From contig CAJKGK010000031.1 in assembly GCA_905199445.1 (NCBI GenBank), forward strand, positions 1 to 35,196: a stretch of 35,196 nt of DNA, written 5' to 3'. Under the pieces are notes generated by a model. That model was not told where the DNA came from. It worked only from the letters and a program-made list of their open reading frames with translations, and made no database searches. The translations under genes and the position numbers were made by a program. How positions within the stretch are numbered: position 1 is the stretch's first letter; every line of letters begins with the position of its first letter. This stretch comes from an uncultured Lachnospiraceae bacterium (GTDB lineage Bacteria > Bacillota > Clostridia > Lachnospirales > Lachnospiraceae). Below, piece after piece: positions 1 to 7,937 of this stretch.

Positions 1-1
1 A

Positions 2-139
2 AAGAAGGCCGATTTGACAGAGGCTATGGCTTTGGCGGAAAACTTGTTTTCGGAAACAGGGGATATGATTTACTATACAGGGATCTCTCAATTAAAAGAA
101 ACTATGGTTTGGCAGGAAAAGAAAATTTTAGAAAAATGA
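2..139 (+). CDS. C-terminal fragment of an unidentified protein
   Basis: The window opens inside a gene. The second reading frame stays open from base 2 to a TGA at 137-139 and encodes about 45 residues ending KKILEK. The composition is ordinary for a soluble, helical, charged protein (it contains GDMIYYTGISQLKE), and a strong terminator follows 15 bases after the stop, which fits this being the true end of a transcription unit. I do not recognise the family from this tail. The first frame is also open, but it runs into the terminator stem and reads as a less protein-like mix, so I prefer the second frame. Confidence 0.6.
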   Translation, partial: KKADLTEAMALAENLFSETGDMIYYTGISQLKETMVWQEKKILEK

Positions 140-153
140 CACAGGTTTTTTAT

Positions 154-198
154 CAAAACAGGCCGGATGATTAAATTTTAATCATCCGGCCTGTTTTG
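154..198 (+). terminator. Strong, near-symmetric intrinsic terminator
   Basis: Bases 154-175 and 177-198 form a perfect 22-base inverted repeat. It has a GC-rich core (CAGGCCGG/CCGGCCTG) flanked by A runs on the left and T runs on the right. The A/T flanks on both sides mean it could work in both directions. It follows the stop of the gene fragment at 139. Confidence 0.85.
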
Positions 199-313
199 TA
201 AATGGTTAAAAGCATAGAGAAGGTATAAAATCAGGACATACAGAAACCATAAAGGTGATCCGTCATACTGCTTGATGGTGATCAGAGGTATTTAGTGAAA
301 GGTGGTTATTTAT

Positions 314-2278
314 ATGTCTAAAAAAGGGAAAAAATTAGGGATGGCATCTGTTGTCGCTGTGGGGATTGGTGCAGCCGCTCTGGCATCAAAAAAATCCAAA
401 GAAAAGGAACAAAGAGTCATTGAGAATACTACAAGAGCCTACCGAAATACAGAACGGGGAAAGCATACAAAAAACAGTAAGGGTATATATTACAGCAACG
501 GCAACTATGAGGCTTTTGCAAAACCGAAAAAACCGGAGGGCGTGGAAAACAAAAATGCCTATATTGTGGGCGGCGGTCTGGCTTCCCTGGCAGCAGCCTG
601 CTTTCTTGTAAGAGATGGCCAGATGCCTGGAAAACAGATTCATATCCTTGAGGCGATGGATATTATGGGCGGTGCCTGTGACGGTATTTTGGATCCTACA
701 AGGGGATATGTGATGCGCGGGGGTCGGGAAATGGAAAACCACTTTGAATGTCTGTGGGATCTTTTCAGAAGTATTCCTTCTCTTGAAATTAAAGACGCTT
801 CCGTATTAGATGAGTTTTACTGGCTGAATAAAGAAGATCCCAATTATTCTCTGTGTCGGGCAACACAAAACAGAGGTCAGGATGCACATACAGATGGAAA
901 GTTTAATCTGAGCCAGAAAGGCTGTATGGAAATTATGAAGCTGTTTATGACACCGGATGAGGATTTATATGATAAGACGATTGAAGATGTTTTTGATGAT
1001 GAGGTATTTAATTCTACATTCTGGCTGTATTGGAGAACCATGTTTGCTTTTGAAAACTGGCACAGTGCTTTGGAAATGAAACTGTATTTCCAGCGGTTTA
1101 TTCACCATATTGCTGGGCTTCCGGATTTCAGCGCTTTGAAATTTACAAGATATAATCAATATGAATCTTTGATTCTGCCTATGCAGAAATATCTGGAAGC
1201 CGCTGGTGTGGATTTCCAGTACAATACAGAGGTTACAAACGTAATTTTTGAATTTAAAGACAATAAGAAGATTGCGACGGCTATTGAATGTAAGGTCAAA
1301 GGTGTGGAAAAGGGAATTCTTCTCACTGAGAATGATCTGGTATTTGTAACTAATGGCAGCTGTACAGAGGGGACGATTTATGGTGATCAGGATCATGCGC
1401 CCAACGGCGATGCTCAGGTCAGAACGAGTGGCTGCTGGAATTTATGGAAAAATATTGCCAGACAGGATCCGGCTTTTGGTCATCCCGAAAAGTTCTGCTC
1501 AGATATTTCCAAAACAAACTGGGAATCTGCAACCATTACAACTTTAGATGATCAGATTATTCCATATATTACAGATATTTGTAAACGTGATCCCAGAAGC
1601 GGTCGGGTTGTGACCGGCGGAATTGTCAGCTGCCGTGATTCTAAATGGCTGCTGAGCTGGACAATTAACCGTCAGGGTCAGTTTAAGGAACAGGATCCGA
1701 ATAAGGTGTGTGTCTGGGTTTATGGTCTGTTTACCGATGTCCCAGGCGATTATGTGAAAAAGCCGATGAAAGAATGTACAGGACGGGAAATTACGATGGA
1801 ATGGCTGTACCATCTGGGTGTTCCTGCAGAACGTATTGAGCAGCTGGCCACAACAAGTGCTGTGTGTGTCCCCACAATGATGCCTTATATTACGGCATTT
1901 TTTATGCCAAGAACAAAAGGAGACCGGCCGGATGTTATTCCAGATGGCTGTGTGAATTTTGCTTTTCTCGGTCAGTTTGCCCAGACACCGAGAGATACGG
2001 TATTTACAACAGAGTATTCTGTGAGAACAGCTATGGAAGCGGTTTATGGTCTGCTTGGTGTGGATCGTGGTGTGCCTGAGGTCTGGGGAAGTGTGTATGA
2101 TGTCCGTGAATTGCTGGAAGCTTCTGTGCGCCTGATGGATGGAAAATCCCCACTGGATATTCAGCTGCCGGGTCCTTTGAATATGATAAAAAAACCGCTG
2201 CTGCATGTGATTAAAGGAACGGTGATTGAAAAAGTTCTAAGGGATCATCATGTACTAAAAGATTATATGATGAAATAA
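314..2278 (+). CDS. ohyA: Oleate hydratase (MCRA family, FAD-dependent)
   Basis: Adds water to the cis-9 double bond of oleate and related unsaturated fatty acids to give 10-hydroxy fatty acids, a detoxifying reaction common in gut bacteria. The FAD-binding motif GGGLAS lies at residues 86-91. The family hallmark RGGREME (135-141) carries the conserved catalytic-region Glu, and the conserved FLGQFAQTPRDTVFTTEYS block is present near the C-terminus. I start at ATG 314 (654 aa), because AAGGTGG at 298-305 is a good ribosome site 8 bases away, while the in-frame GTG at 302 lies inside that site. The protein has an N-terminal extension of about 80 residues before the FAD motif, with a hydrophobic stretch at about residues 9-24 followed by a Lys-rich segment. 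It is a single-gene unit bracketed by terminators at 154-198 and 2294-2358. Confidence 0.95.
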   Translation: MSKKGKKLGMASVVAVGIGAAALASKKSKEKEQRVIENTTRAYRNTERGKHTKNSKGIYYSNGNYEAFAKPKKPEGVENKNAYIVGGGLASLAAACFLVRDGQMPGKQIHILEAMDIMGGACDGILDPTRGYVMRGGREMENHFECLWDLFRSIPSLEIKDASVLDEFYWLNKEDPNYSLCRATQNRGQDAHTDGKFNLSQKGCMEIMKLFMTPDEDLYDKTIEDVFDDEVFNSTFWLYWRTMFAFENWHSALEMKLYFQRFIHHIAGLPDFSALKFTRYNQYESLILPMQKYLEAAGVDFQYNTEVTNVIFEFKDNKKIATAIECKVKGVEKGILLTENDLVFVTNGSCTEGTIYGDQDHAPNGDAQVRTSGCWNLWKNIARQDPAFGHPEKFCSDISKTNWESATITTLDDQIIPYITDICKRDPRSGRVVTGGIVSCRDSKWLLSWTINRQGQFKEQDPNKVCVWVYGLFTDVPGDYVKKPMKECTGREITMEWLYHLGVPAERIEQLATTSAVCVPTMMPYITAFFMPRTKGDRPDVIPDGCVNFAFLGQFAQTPRDTVFTTEYSVRTAMEAVYGLLGVDRGVPEVWGSVYDVRELLEASVRLMDGKSPLDIQLPGPLNMIKKPLLHVIKGTVIEKVLRDHHVLKDYMMK

Positions 2279-2293
2279 GTGAAAAGATAAGTG

Positions 2294-2358
2294 AAAAAGC
2301 CCTGATGGCTGTTTAAACACAATGAAGAATGTCTGTTTAAACGCTTCAGGGCTTTTTT
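2294..2358 (+). terminator. Intrinsic terminator after oleate hydratase
   Basis: AAAAAGCCCTGA (2294-2305) pairs with TCAGGGCTTTTT (2346-2357), and the T run serves as the tail. Inside the loop the 10-mer CTGTTTAAAC occurs twice (2309-2318 and 2333-2342). Its core GTTTAAAC is self-complementary, so the inner part can pair further. Confidence 0.85.
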
Positions 2359-2435
2359 ATGAAATGAAAAAAATTAATTTATCTCTACATGGGAAAATTG
2401 GTATAGATTAATTTTATTTTAAAGGAGAAAGCCCT

Positions 2436-3236
2436 ATGGAACATTTTGAAGTATTTTATAAATCTGAAAAAAACGGAAGACAGGAAAATCAGGATCGTGG
2501 TTTTTTTCAGGAGATATCTGTCAAAGGCAGTCAGGGAAATCTGACCGTGGGGGTATTCGTGATTGCAGATGGGATGGGAGGCTGCGAGAATGGTGCCATG
2601 GCCGCTGGCAAAGCTGTGACTATGGCAGAAGAATCGATTGTTCGTTGTATCTCTGAGCTGACAGACCAAAATCATTTTATGGCCAGCGATCAGTGGGTTA
2701 AAATGTCTATGACAAAGAGCTTGCAGGAAATTACACGAAATATGTGGCATCTAAATCAGGAAAAGGGTATCAAAAGTGGCTCTACCCTTAATGTAGGACT
2801 TATTCTGAGACAGAGGCTTTATCTGGCCTGTGTAGGGGACAGCCCGGTTTACCTGTATCGTCAGGGTCGTTTACGACTTATAAACCGACTGCATAATATG
2901 GCCTATTTGGGGCTTGAACGGGGGGATTTTACTGAAAAATCTGTGGATTTTCAACTCAATAAAAATCGCTTATACCAATACATGGGGATGAAAAAAATAC
3001 CAGATCCTTTTGTGGGAACGGTGGCATTTAATGACGGGGATCTGCTGGTTGCCGGAAGTGACGGCGCCTTTGGCAGCCTGTCCCGTTCTATGATTAAGGA
3101 ATTAATCCAAAGAGACATCCCTGTTCTGGAACAGCTTATTGATCATCTGTTTTCTGAGGCTCAAAAAGATGGAGAAACAGACAACCAGACATTACTTGTG
3201 TGCAGAAGACTTGCCCACACACCTCATTTCGTGTAA
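2436..3236 (+). CDS. PP2C-family serine/threonine protein phosphatase
   Basis: A metal-dependent phosphatase that removes phosphate from Ser/Thr of proteins. It has the PP2C motifs in order: ENQD (17-20), VIADGMGG (42-49, with metal ligand D45), GDSPVYLY (134-141), GSDG (207-210, D209) and ETDN (247-250, D249). All four acidic metal positions are kept. At 266 aa it is a stand-alone catalytic domain with no membrane segment, the usual size for bacterial PrpC/Stp-like enzymes. Ribosome site AAAGGAG at 2421-2427 sits 8 bases from the ATG. No Hanks-type kinase partner lies in the window, unlike the frequent prpC-prkC pairing. A transglutaminase-like gene follows after 64 bases, probably in the same transcript. 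Confidence 0.9.
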   Translation: MEHFEVFYKSEKNGRQENQDRGFFQEISVKGSQGNLTVGVFVIADGMGGCENGAMAAGKAVTMAEESIVRCISELTDQNHFMASDQWVKMSMTKSLQEITRNMWHLNQEKGIKSGSTLNVGLILRQRLYLACVGDSPVYLYRQGRLRLINRLHNMAYLGLERGDFTEKSVDFQLNKNRLYQYMGMKKIPDPFVGTVAFNDGDLLVAGSDGAFGSLSRSMIKELIQRDIPVLEQLIDHLFSEAQKDGETDNQTLLVCRRLAHTPHFV

Positions 3237-3300
3237 AATATAAAAACAGAAATCTTTTTGGACAGATATCAGAGCAAGAAAAAGACCTCAGGAGGAAACG

Positions 3301-4353
3301 ATGAAACAGGAATATTATTTTACTCAGATGGACAAACCGTCCCAGGCTGCCTATCGGGCGATGTATGAAGGCTTTAGGGCGGCTGCCCAGGCGTTTTTAG
3401 TGCCAAAACTGGATAATAAGGTATTGTCAGATCTGTTTTTCCGGTTAAGGCTGGATCATCCGGAGATTTTTTATGTGTGCAGCTTTAATTATCGGTTTGA
3501 TCCCAGAGCTGAATCTGTCAAAATGTTTCCGGTTTATATGTTTGATAAAAAGAAAATAAGAGCGCATCAAAAAGCGCTGGAAAGCAGGATTGACCGTCTG
3601 ATTCGTCCGGCTGTCAATAGGAGTCCTTCTGAAAAAGAAAAGTATATTCATGATTTTATTTGTACTAATGTAACTTATGACAAGCTTAAAAAGCAGTACT
3701 CTCATGAAATTATCGGACCTTTGCAGCAGGGGGTAGGGGTTTGTGAGGGAATTGCAAAAACAGTGAAAATATTATGTGACCGCCTGGGAATCCAATGTAT
3801 AATTGCAGTCAGTGAGGCTGCTTTGGATCAGGGGGTTCCGTACAGACATGCATGGAATGTGATAAAAATCGACAATCACTGGTATCATCTGGATGCAACC
3901 TTTGATAATTCTCTGGGACGTTATGGTGAAAAACGATTTGATTACTACAATCTGGATGATCAGAAAATTTTCCGGGATCATCTGCCTCTTTTATATCCCG
4001 TGCCGGCCTGTACAGATACGCAGTCCTTTTATTATTTAAAAAACAGAATGTCTCTGACCAAAATAGAAGATGTGGGTAAAAGACTGATGGCGGTTTTGAG
4101 AAAAAAACAGGGCCATTTTGTATTTCACTGGAGGGGCGGTGCGTTAAACAAAGCAAATCTGGCGATGATTTTTGAGGAAGCGGCCAAAGCGGCGGACCAA
4201 AAAGGACAGAGCGCTAAATTGTCGGTGAATATGGCACAGGCCGTGATTGAGATTACGATTTTGGAAAAGGATGGATCGGACAAAGATGTACCGGTGTGTC
4301 TGGAAGTGGCAGATGAACAGCGTCCGCAAATTGCGGAGAAGGGGGAACTATGA
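3301..4353 (+). CDS. Transglutaminase-like domain protein, cytosolic
   Basis: A 350-aa protein with a transglutaminase/protease-like core. The catalytic triad is visible as C148 (in GVGVCEG), H183 (in YRHAWNVI) and D198 (in WYHLDATFD), the standard spacing of the bacterial transglut_core family. Residues 1-110 form an N-terminal helical and beta region, and 250-350 is a tail I do not recognise. There is no signal peptide or membrane helix, so it probably acts inside the cell. Family members are proteases, peptide amidases or cross-linkers, and the substrate cannot be read from sequence. AGGAGG at 3290-3295 precedes the ATG by 5 bases. The stop overlaps the next start (ATGA at 4350-4353), so it is translationally coupled to the aldo/keto reductase. 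Confidence 0.85.
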   Translation: MKQEYYFTQMDKPSQAAYRAMYEGFRAAAQAFLVPKLDNKVLSDLFFRLRLDHPEIFYVCSFNYRFDPRAESVKMFPVYMFDKKKIRAHQKALESRIDRLIRPAVNRSPSEKEKYIHDFICTNVTYDKLKKQYSHEIIGPLQQGVGVCEGIAKTVKILCDRLGIQCIIAVSEAALDQGVPYRHAWNVIKIDNHWYHLDATFDNSLGRYGEKRFDYYNLDDQKIFRDHLPLLYPVPACTDTQSFYYLKNRMSLTKIEDVGKRLMAVLRKKQGHFVFHWRGGALNKANLAMIFEEAAKAADQKGQSAKLSVNMAQAVIEITILEKDGSDKDVPVCLEVADEQRPQIAEKGEL

Positions 4354-5507
4354 GATATAGAAATTTGGGAAATACAGGCCTTAAAGTAAGTGAAATCGGC
4401 CTTGGTGCCGAATGGCTGGAACGGCATGATGCCAGCGAAGTAGAGGCGGTGATCCGGCGATGTGAGCGGGCCGGAATTAATATTTTAGACTGTTGGATGT
4501 CTGAGCCCAATGTGCGTTCCAATATTGGGGCCGCATTGCGGGGACACCGGGAAAAATGGATTATTCAGGGACATCTGGGGTCTACATGGCAAAATGGCCA
4601 GTATGTCCGTACACGACAGATGGATCAGGTTAAGGCTGCTTTTGAAGATTTGTTGATACGACTTGACACCGATTATATTGATCTGGGGATGATTCATTTT
4701 GTGGATGAGACAGAGGCGTTTTGCCGGATTATGGACGGTGAATTTTTTGAGTATGCCCAGATGCTTAAGTCTCACGGGGTGATTCGTCATATCGGTCTGA
4801 GTACACATAATCCTCAGGTGGCCATTATGGCCGCACAAAGCGGGAAAGTAGAAATGCTGCTGTTTTCGGTTAATCCGGCCTTTGACATGCTTCCGGCCAG
4901 TGAAAATATGATGGATTATTTTGCGGAAAATTATGACGAGACACTGGGCGGTATTGCACCGGAGCGCGCTTTACTTTATAAGGTATGTGAACAGATGGGG
5001 GTGGGAATTACGGTGATGAAAGGCTATGCGGGCGGACGGCTGTTTTCAGCGGAAGCTTCACCTTTTAAGATTGCTCTTACACCGGTTCAGTGTCTTCATT
5101 ATGCGCTGACCCGGCCTGCTGTGGCCAGTGTCATGGTTGGTTATGATACGCCGGAGCATGTGGATGCTGCGGTTGCCTATGAGACTGCCTCGGAAGCGGA
5201 AAAGGATTATGCCAGTGTTTTAGCCGGTGCACCGGCCCATGCCTATTATGGTCAATGCACATATTGCGGCCATTGTGCGCCGTGTCCCTCAGGTATTGAT
5301 ATTGCCATGGTGAACAAGCTGTATGACCTGGCCTTGATGCAGGCCGATTGTGTGCCCGGTACCCTTAAAGAACATTACAGATCTTTAAAAGCCACAGGCG
5401 AAGACTGTATTGGATGTAAAGGCTGTGAGAAACGATGTCCGTTTGGCGTTCCTGTAGCAGAGCGGATGACTGAGGCGCACCGTCTGTTAGGTGAGGTGGG
5501 ACATTGA
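4350..5507 (+). CDS. Aldo/keto reductase-like protein with C-terminal 2x[4Fe-4S] ferredoxin domain
   Basis: Residues 1-290 form an aldo/keto reductase TIM barrel (opening RNLGNTGLKVSEIGLG, with LDTDYIDLGMIH and IRHIGLSTHN). Residues 300-365 hold two cysteine clusters, C303-C306-C309-C312P and C353-C356-C359-C363P, typical of two [4Fe-4S] sites. By eye the catalytic tetrad is incomplete: D47 and H116 are kept, but the region of the usual Tyr reads DCWMSEPN and the usual Lys position reads H75 (WIIQGH). The activity may therefore not be ordinary NADPH carbonyl reduction. An electron-transfer role through the Fe-S domain is an inference. Length is 385 aa. The start overlaps the preceding stop by 4 bases, and the next gene overlaps its stop in the same way, so the three are coupled. 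Confidence 0.88.
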   Translation: MRYRNLGNTGLKVSEIGLGAEWLERHDASEVEAVIRRCERAGINILDCWMSEPNVRSNIGAALRGHREKWIIQGHLGSTWQNGQYVRTRQMDQVKAAFEDLLIRLDTDYIDLGMIHFVDETEAFCRIMDGEFFEYAQMLKSHGVIRHIGLSTHNPQVAIMAAQSGKVEMLLFSVNPAFDMLPASENMMDYFAENYDETLGGIAPERALLYKVCEQMGVGITVMKGYAGGRLFSAEASPFKIALTPVQCLHYALTRPAVASVMVGYDTPEHVDAAVAYETASEAEKDYASVLAGAPAHAYYGQCTYCGHCAPCPSGIDIAMVNKLYDLALMQADCVPGTLKEHYRSLKATGEDCIGCKGCEKRCPFGVPVAERMTEAHRLLGEVGH

Positions 5508-6265
5508 TTGAAAAACTGATTGATTTAACAAAAGCAGAGCCTTTTTTTGAAAACTGGCCGGAAACGCTGATCTGGTCCTGCTTGCAGGGGGTTATGGGGG
5601 AAATTTACGTGGATCATGCCAACCATCCCTGTGGGGCCATGGCCGTGCTTGGGGATTTCAGGTTTCTGGCCGGAAACGTCAGGCAGGCGCTGGCCGTATA
5701 TGAGCCTTATGAGCCTGAGGGGTTTCGCATCATTGTTCCATCGAATGATGAATGGGCCAGAGCAGTGGCGGACGGTTATGGGATGAGGGCAAAACCCTAT
5801 ATCCGCTATGCCATTAAGAAGGAAGGGGATGTTTTTGACAGAAAGAAACTGGAATCCTTTGTCTGTGCTTTGCCTGCAGCTTTTCAATTAAAGCCGATTG
5901 ATCAGGAAATTTATACGATGTGCCGGGAGGAACAATGGAGCAGAGATTTAGTTTCTCAATACGAAAATTATGAGCAGTATCAATGTCTGGGAAAGGGATT
6001 TGCTATATTTAAAGATCACCGGCTTGTCGCCGGAGCATCATCTTATGCCAGCTATAACAGGGGAATTGAAATAGAGATTGATACCAGAGCCGGCTGGCGC
6101 CGTCAGGGGCTGGCCTTGGCCTGTGGTGCCAGGCTGATTCTGGAGTGCCTTGAGCTTGGGCTTTATCCCAGCTGGGATGCGCATACATGGGCATCTGTAC
6201 AGCTGGCCCAAAAGCTGGGATATCATCTGGATCATGAGTATTTGACATATATTATCGAAAATTAA
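5504..6265 (+). CDS. GNAT family acetyltransferase (GNAT_acetyltran type)
   Basis: A 253-aa acetyl-CoA-dependent transferase with an N-terminal non-catalytic half and a C-terminal GNAT fold. The acetyl-CoA loop is visible as GWRRQGLA, followed by the motif-B region SVQLAQKLGY. This layout matches the single-domain GNAT family often found alone in Firmicutes, whose substrate is unknown. It starts with TTG at 5504, whose TTGA overlaps the stop of the preceding reductase. GGTGAGG just upstream (about 5490-5496) is the ribosome site. The overlap suggests the reductase and this enzyme are made together. No membrane segment is visible. Confidence 0.8.
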   Translation: MIEKLIDLTKAEPFFENWPETLIWSCLQGVMGEIYVDHANHPCGAMAVLGDFRFLAGNVRQALAVYEPYEPEGFRIIVPSNDEWARAVADGYGMRAKPYIRYAIKKEGDVFDRKKLESFVCALPAAFQLKPIDQEIYTMCREEQWSRDLVSQYENYEQYQCLGKGFAIFKDHRLVAGASSYASYNRGIEIEIDTRAGWRRQGLALACGARLILECLELGLYPSWDAHTWASVQLAQKLGYHLDHEYLTYIIEN

Positions 6266-6288
6266 GTTATATGAAAAGGGGAAAGAAA

Positions 6289-6591
6289 ATGATTTATCAT
6301 ATTGTAATGTGGAAGTTTAAGCCTGAAATTAAGAATGATAAAAAAGAAACGCTTAAAGTACATATGGAAGAAAATCTTAAAAGTCTGGTAGGAAAGGTAC
6401 CGGGGCTGCTGTCTGTGGATTTTGTAAAACAGCCGATTTCTTCCAGTACGCATGATATGGCGCTGGTCACAACTTTTGAAAAAGCGGACGACATTGGTGT
6501 TTACAGTACACATCCAGCGCATGTTCATGTGGCAGATACATACATTCGACCCTATGTGACAGACCGGGCCTGCCTGGACTACGAGGCCTAA
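6289..6591 (+). CDS. Dabb (stress-responsive alpha/beta barrel) family protein
   Basis: A small 100-aa dimeric alpha/beta-barrel protein. The opening MIYHIVMWKFK and the late STHPAHVHVADTYIRP segment are the hallmarks of the Dabb fold, related to EthD-like and antibiotic monooxygenase barrels. I take ATG 6289 rather than the in-frame ATG 6271, because family members start at this point and the purine-rich AAAAGGGGAAAG (6274-6285) serves as its ribosome site. The biochemical role is unknown for most bacterial members. It lies 23 bases after the acetyltransferase, so it is likely co-transcribed with it. Confidence 0.85.
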   Translation: MIYHIVMWKFKPEIKNDKKETLKVHMEENLKSLVGKVPGLLSVDFVKQPISSSTHDMALVTTFEKADDIGVYSTHPAHVHVADTYIRPYVTDRACLDYEA

Positions 6592-6738
6592 GGGATCATT
6601 ATCTGCATTTATGATGTATAATAAAACAACTTGATCCGGTGAGCTGTGAAAGGCGATCACGCAGCCGGGATTTAGTAAATGCAGCCGGAAATGATTCAAA
6701 TCAGAGCTGCAGAAAATAAAAACAGTGAGGATTGAATT

Positions 6739-7419
6739 TTGAAAAGACATATACGTTTGGAAGATATATCGGATGGCAAATTATATACATCCAATGACAT
6801 GGTCAGGACAGGGTGTAACGGCTGTCAGGGCTGCCATACCTGCTGCCAGAGGATGGGGACATCTGTTATTTTGGATCCCATGGATATTTTCAGGCTGACA
6901 CAGGGGCTGGGTCAAAGCTTTGAACAGCTTTTAATGGGCGCTGTGGAACTGAATGTGGTTGATGGTATTATTTTACCTAATCTTAAAATGACAGGGGAAA
7001 AGCAGCAGTGTGCCTTTCTCAATGAAGAAGGACGATGCAGCATTCATTCCATCCGTCCGGGAGTGTGTCGGCTTTTTCCTTTGGGACGGTTTTATGATCA
7101 GGGAAGTTTTAAATATTTTCTTCAGGTTCATGAATGTCCAATGGAAAATAAGACAAAGGTAAAGGTGAAGCGCTGGCTGGATTTACCGGATCTTTCCCTG
7201 TACGAGTCTTATATCTGTCAATGGCATTATTTTCTGGATGCTGTGGAGACGCTTATAGGCAGCAATGATAGTCAAGGCTGTGATGACCATCAGATCAAAA
7301 TGATTAATATGTATATTTTAAACCAGTTTTTCGTAAAACCATATCAAGCAGAGGAAGATTTTTATTTACAGTTTGACAGTCGGCTTTCACAGGCACGGCA
7401 GGCTTTGTTTGGTTGTTAG
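6739..7419 (+). CDS. YkgJ-family cysteine cluster protein
   Basis: A 226-aa protein of the YkgJ/FliB-like CxxxCxxCC family, thought to bind zinc or an Fe-S cluster. Visible cysteines are C26, C29, C32, C35 and C36 at the N-terminus, then C91, C100, C110 (RPGVCRLFPLG, the family core) and C133. The IHSIRPGVCRLFP block is the most diagnostic part. The start is TTG at 6739, with GTGAGG (6725-6730) at 8 bases; the first in-frame ATG would delete the N-terminal part. The 147-base gap before it holds only a TATAAT-like stretch near 6616 with no convincing -35. It lies directly upstream of another cysteine-ligand redox protein. Its function is not established. Confidence 0.85.
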   Translation: MKRHIRLEDISDGKLYTSNDMVRTGCNGCQGCHTCCQRMGTSVILDPMDIFRLTQGLGQSFEQLLMGAVELNVVDGIILPNLKMTGEKQQCAFLNEEGRCSIHSIRPGVCRLFPLGRFYDQGSFKYFLQVHECPMENKTKVKVKRWLDLPDLSLYESYICQWHYFLDAVETLIGSNDSQGCDDHQIKMINMYILNQFFVKPYQAEEDFYLQFDSRLSQARQALFGC

Positions 7420-7457
7420 AGATCGGTCGTTTTAAAAAATTAGCAAGGAGGAAGTGT

Positions 7458-7937
7458 ATGGATTATGAAGAAAATCTGAAAGAGATATTTATGTATTATT
7501 CTGATCAAAAAGATCGGACCGGGCAGGATAACCTGGCGCAGATGCTTCAGGAAATTCAAGATCTTTACGGATTTATACCACCTGATGTTTTAGAGCGTGC
7601 TGCCCACGCCGTCGGGGTAGCGCCTCAGGTTTTAAAGGTTATGGTACGGATGTATCCCAGCCTGAAAGCAGCCCCTTATGTACATACAGTGACAGTATGT
7701 TCCGGTGCCCGCTGTGGGGCAAAGGGCGGCATGGATATTGTGAATATGGTCAAAAAGATTTTAAAACCAGGCAGTGATGGTATCTCTGCTGACGGGAAGG
7801 TGTACCTGAAAGTGCAAAATTGCCTGAAACAGTGTAAAACATCACCAAATATGTATATTGACGGGCGCTTGTATCAAAATGTGAGCTCAAACGATGTTAA
7901 GAAGCTGCTTGAATTGATCGGGTGTATACCACAGTGA
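7458..7937 (+). CDS. NuoE-like [2Fe-2S] thioredoxin-fold ferredoxin, stand-alone
   Basis: A 159-aa homologue of the 24-kDa subunit of complex I and of the E/A subunits of NAD-dependent hydrogenases and formate dehydrogenases. The four cluster ligands are present with normal spacing: C81 and C86 (CSGARC), then C122 and C126 (CLKQC). The N-terminal helical part (LAQMLQEIQDLYGFIP) is also typical. I start at ATG 7458, because AAGGAGG (7445-7451) lies 6 bases upstream; the upstream in-frame ATG at 7413 has no such site. No NuoF, NuoG or hydrogenase gene is nearby, so here it is an orphan. It may supply a partner encoded elsewhere or act as a free ferredoxin. Confidence 0.88.
   Translation: MDYEENLKEIFMYYSDQKDRTGQDNLAQMLQEIQDLYGFIPPDVLERAAHAVGVAPQVLKVMVRMYPSLKAAPYVHTVTVCSGARCGAKGGMDIVNMVKKILKPGSDGISADGKVYLKVQNCLKQCKTSPNMYIDGRLYQNVSSNDVKKLLELIGCIPQ

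Noticed and set aside
1..174. Alternative first-frame reading of the opening gene fragment
   Set aside because: It is open to a TAA at 172-174, but it reads into the terminator stem. The second frame stops before the stem and gives a more natural protein.
1544..2206. Long open frame on the minus strand opposite oleate hydratase
   Set aside because: It lies wholly inside a well-supported gene. Its product is rich in His, Thr and Cys with no family features, and it has no convincing ribosome site.
6592..6738. Promoter or small RNA between the Dabb and YkgJ genes
   Set aside because: There is a TATAAT-like stretch near 6616 but no matching -35, terminator or stable fold that I can support.
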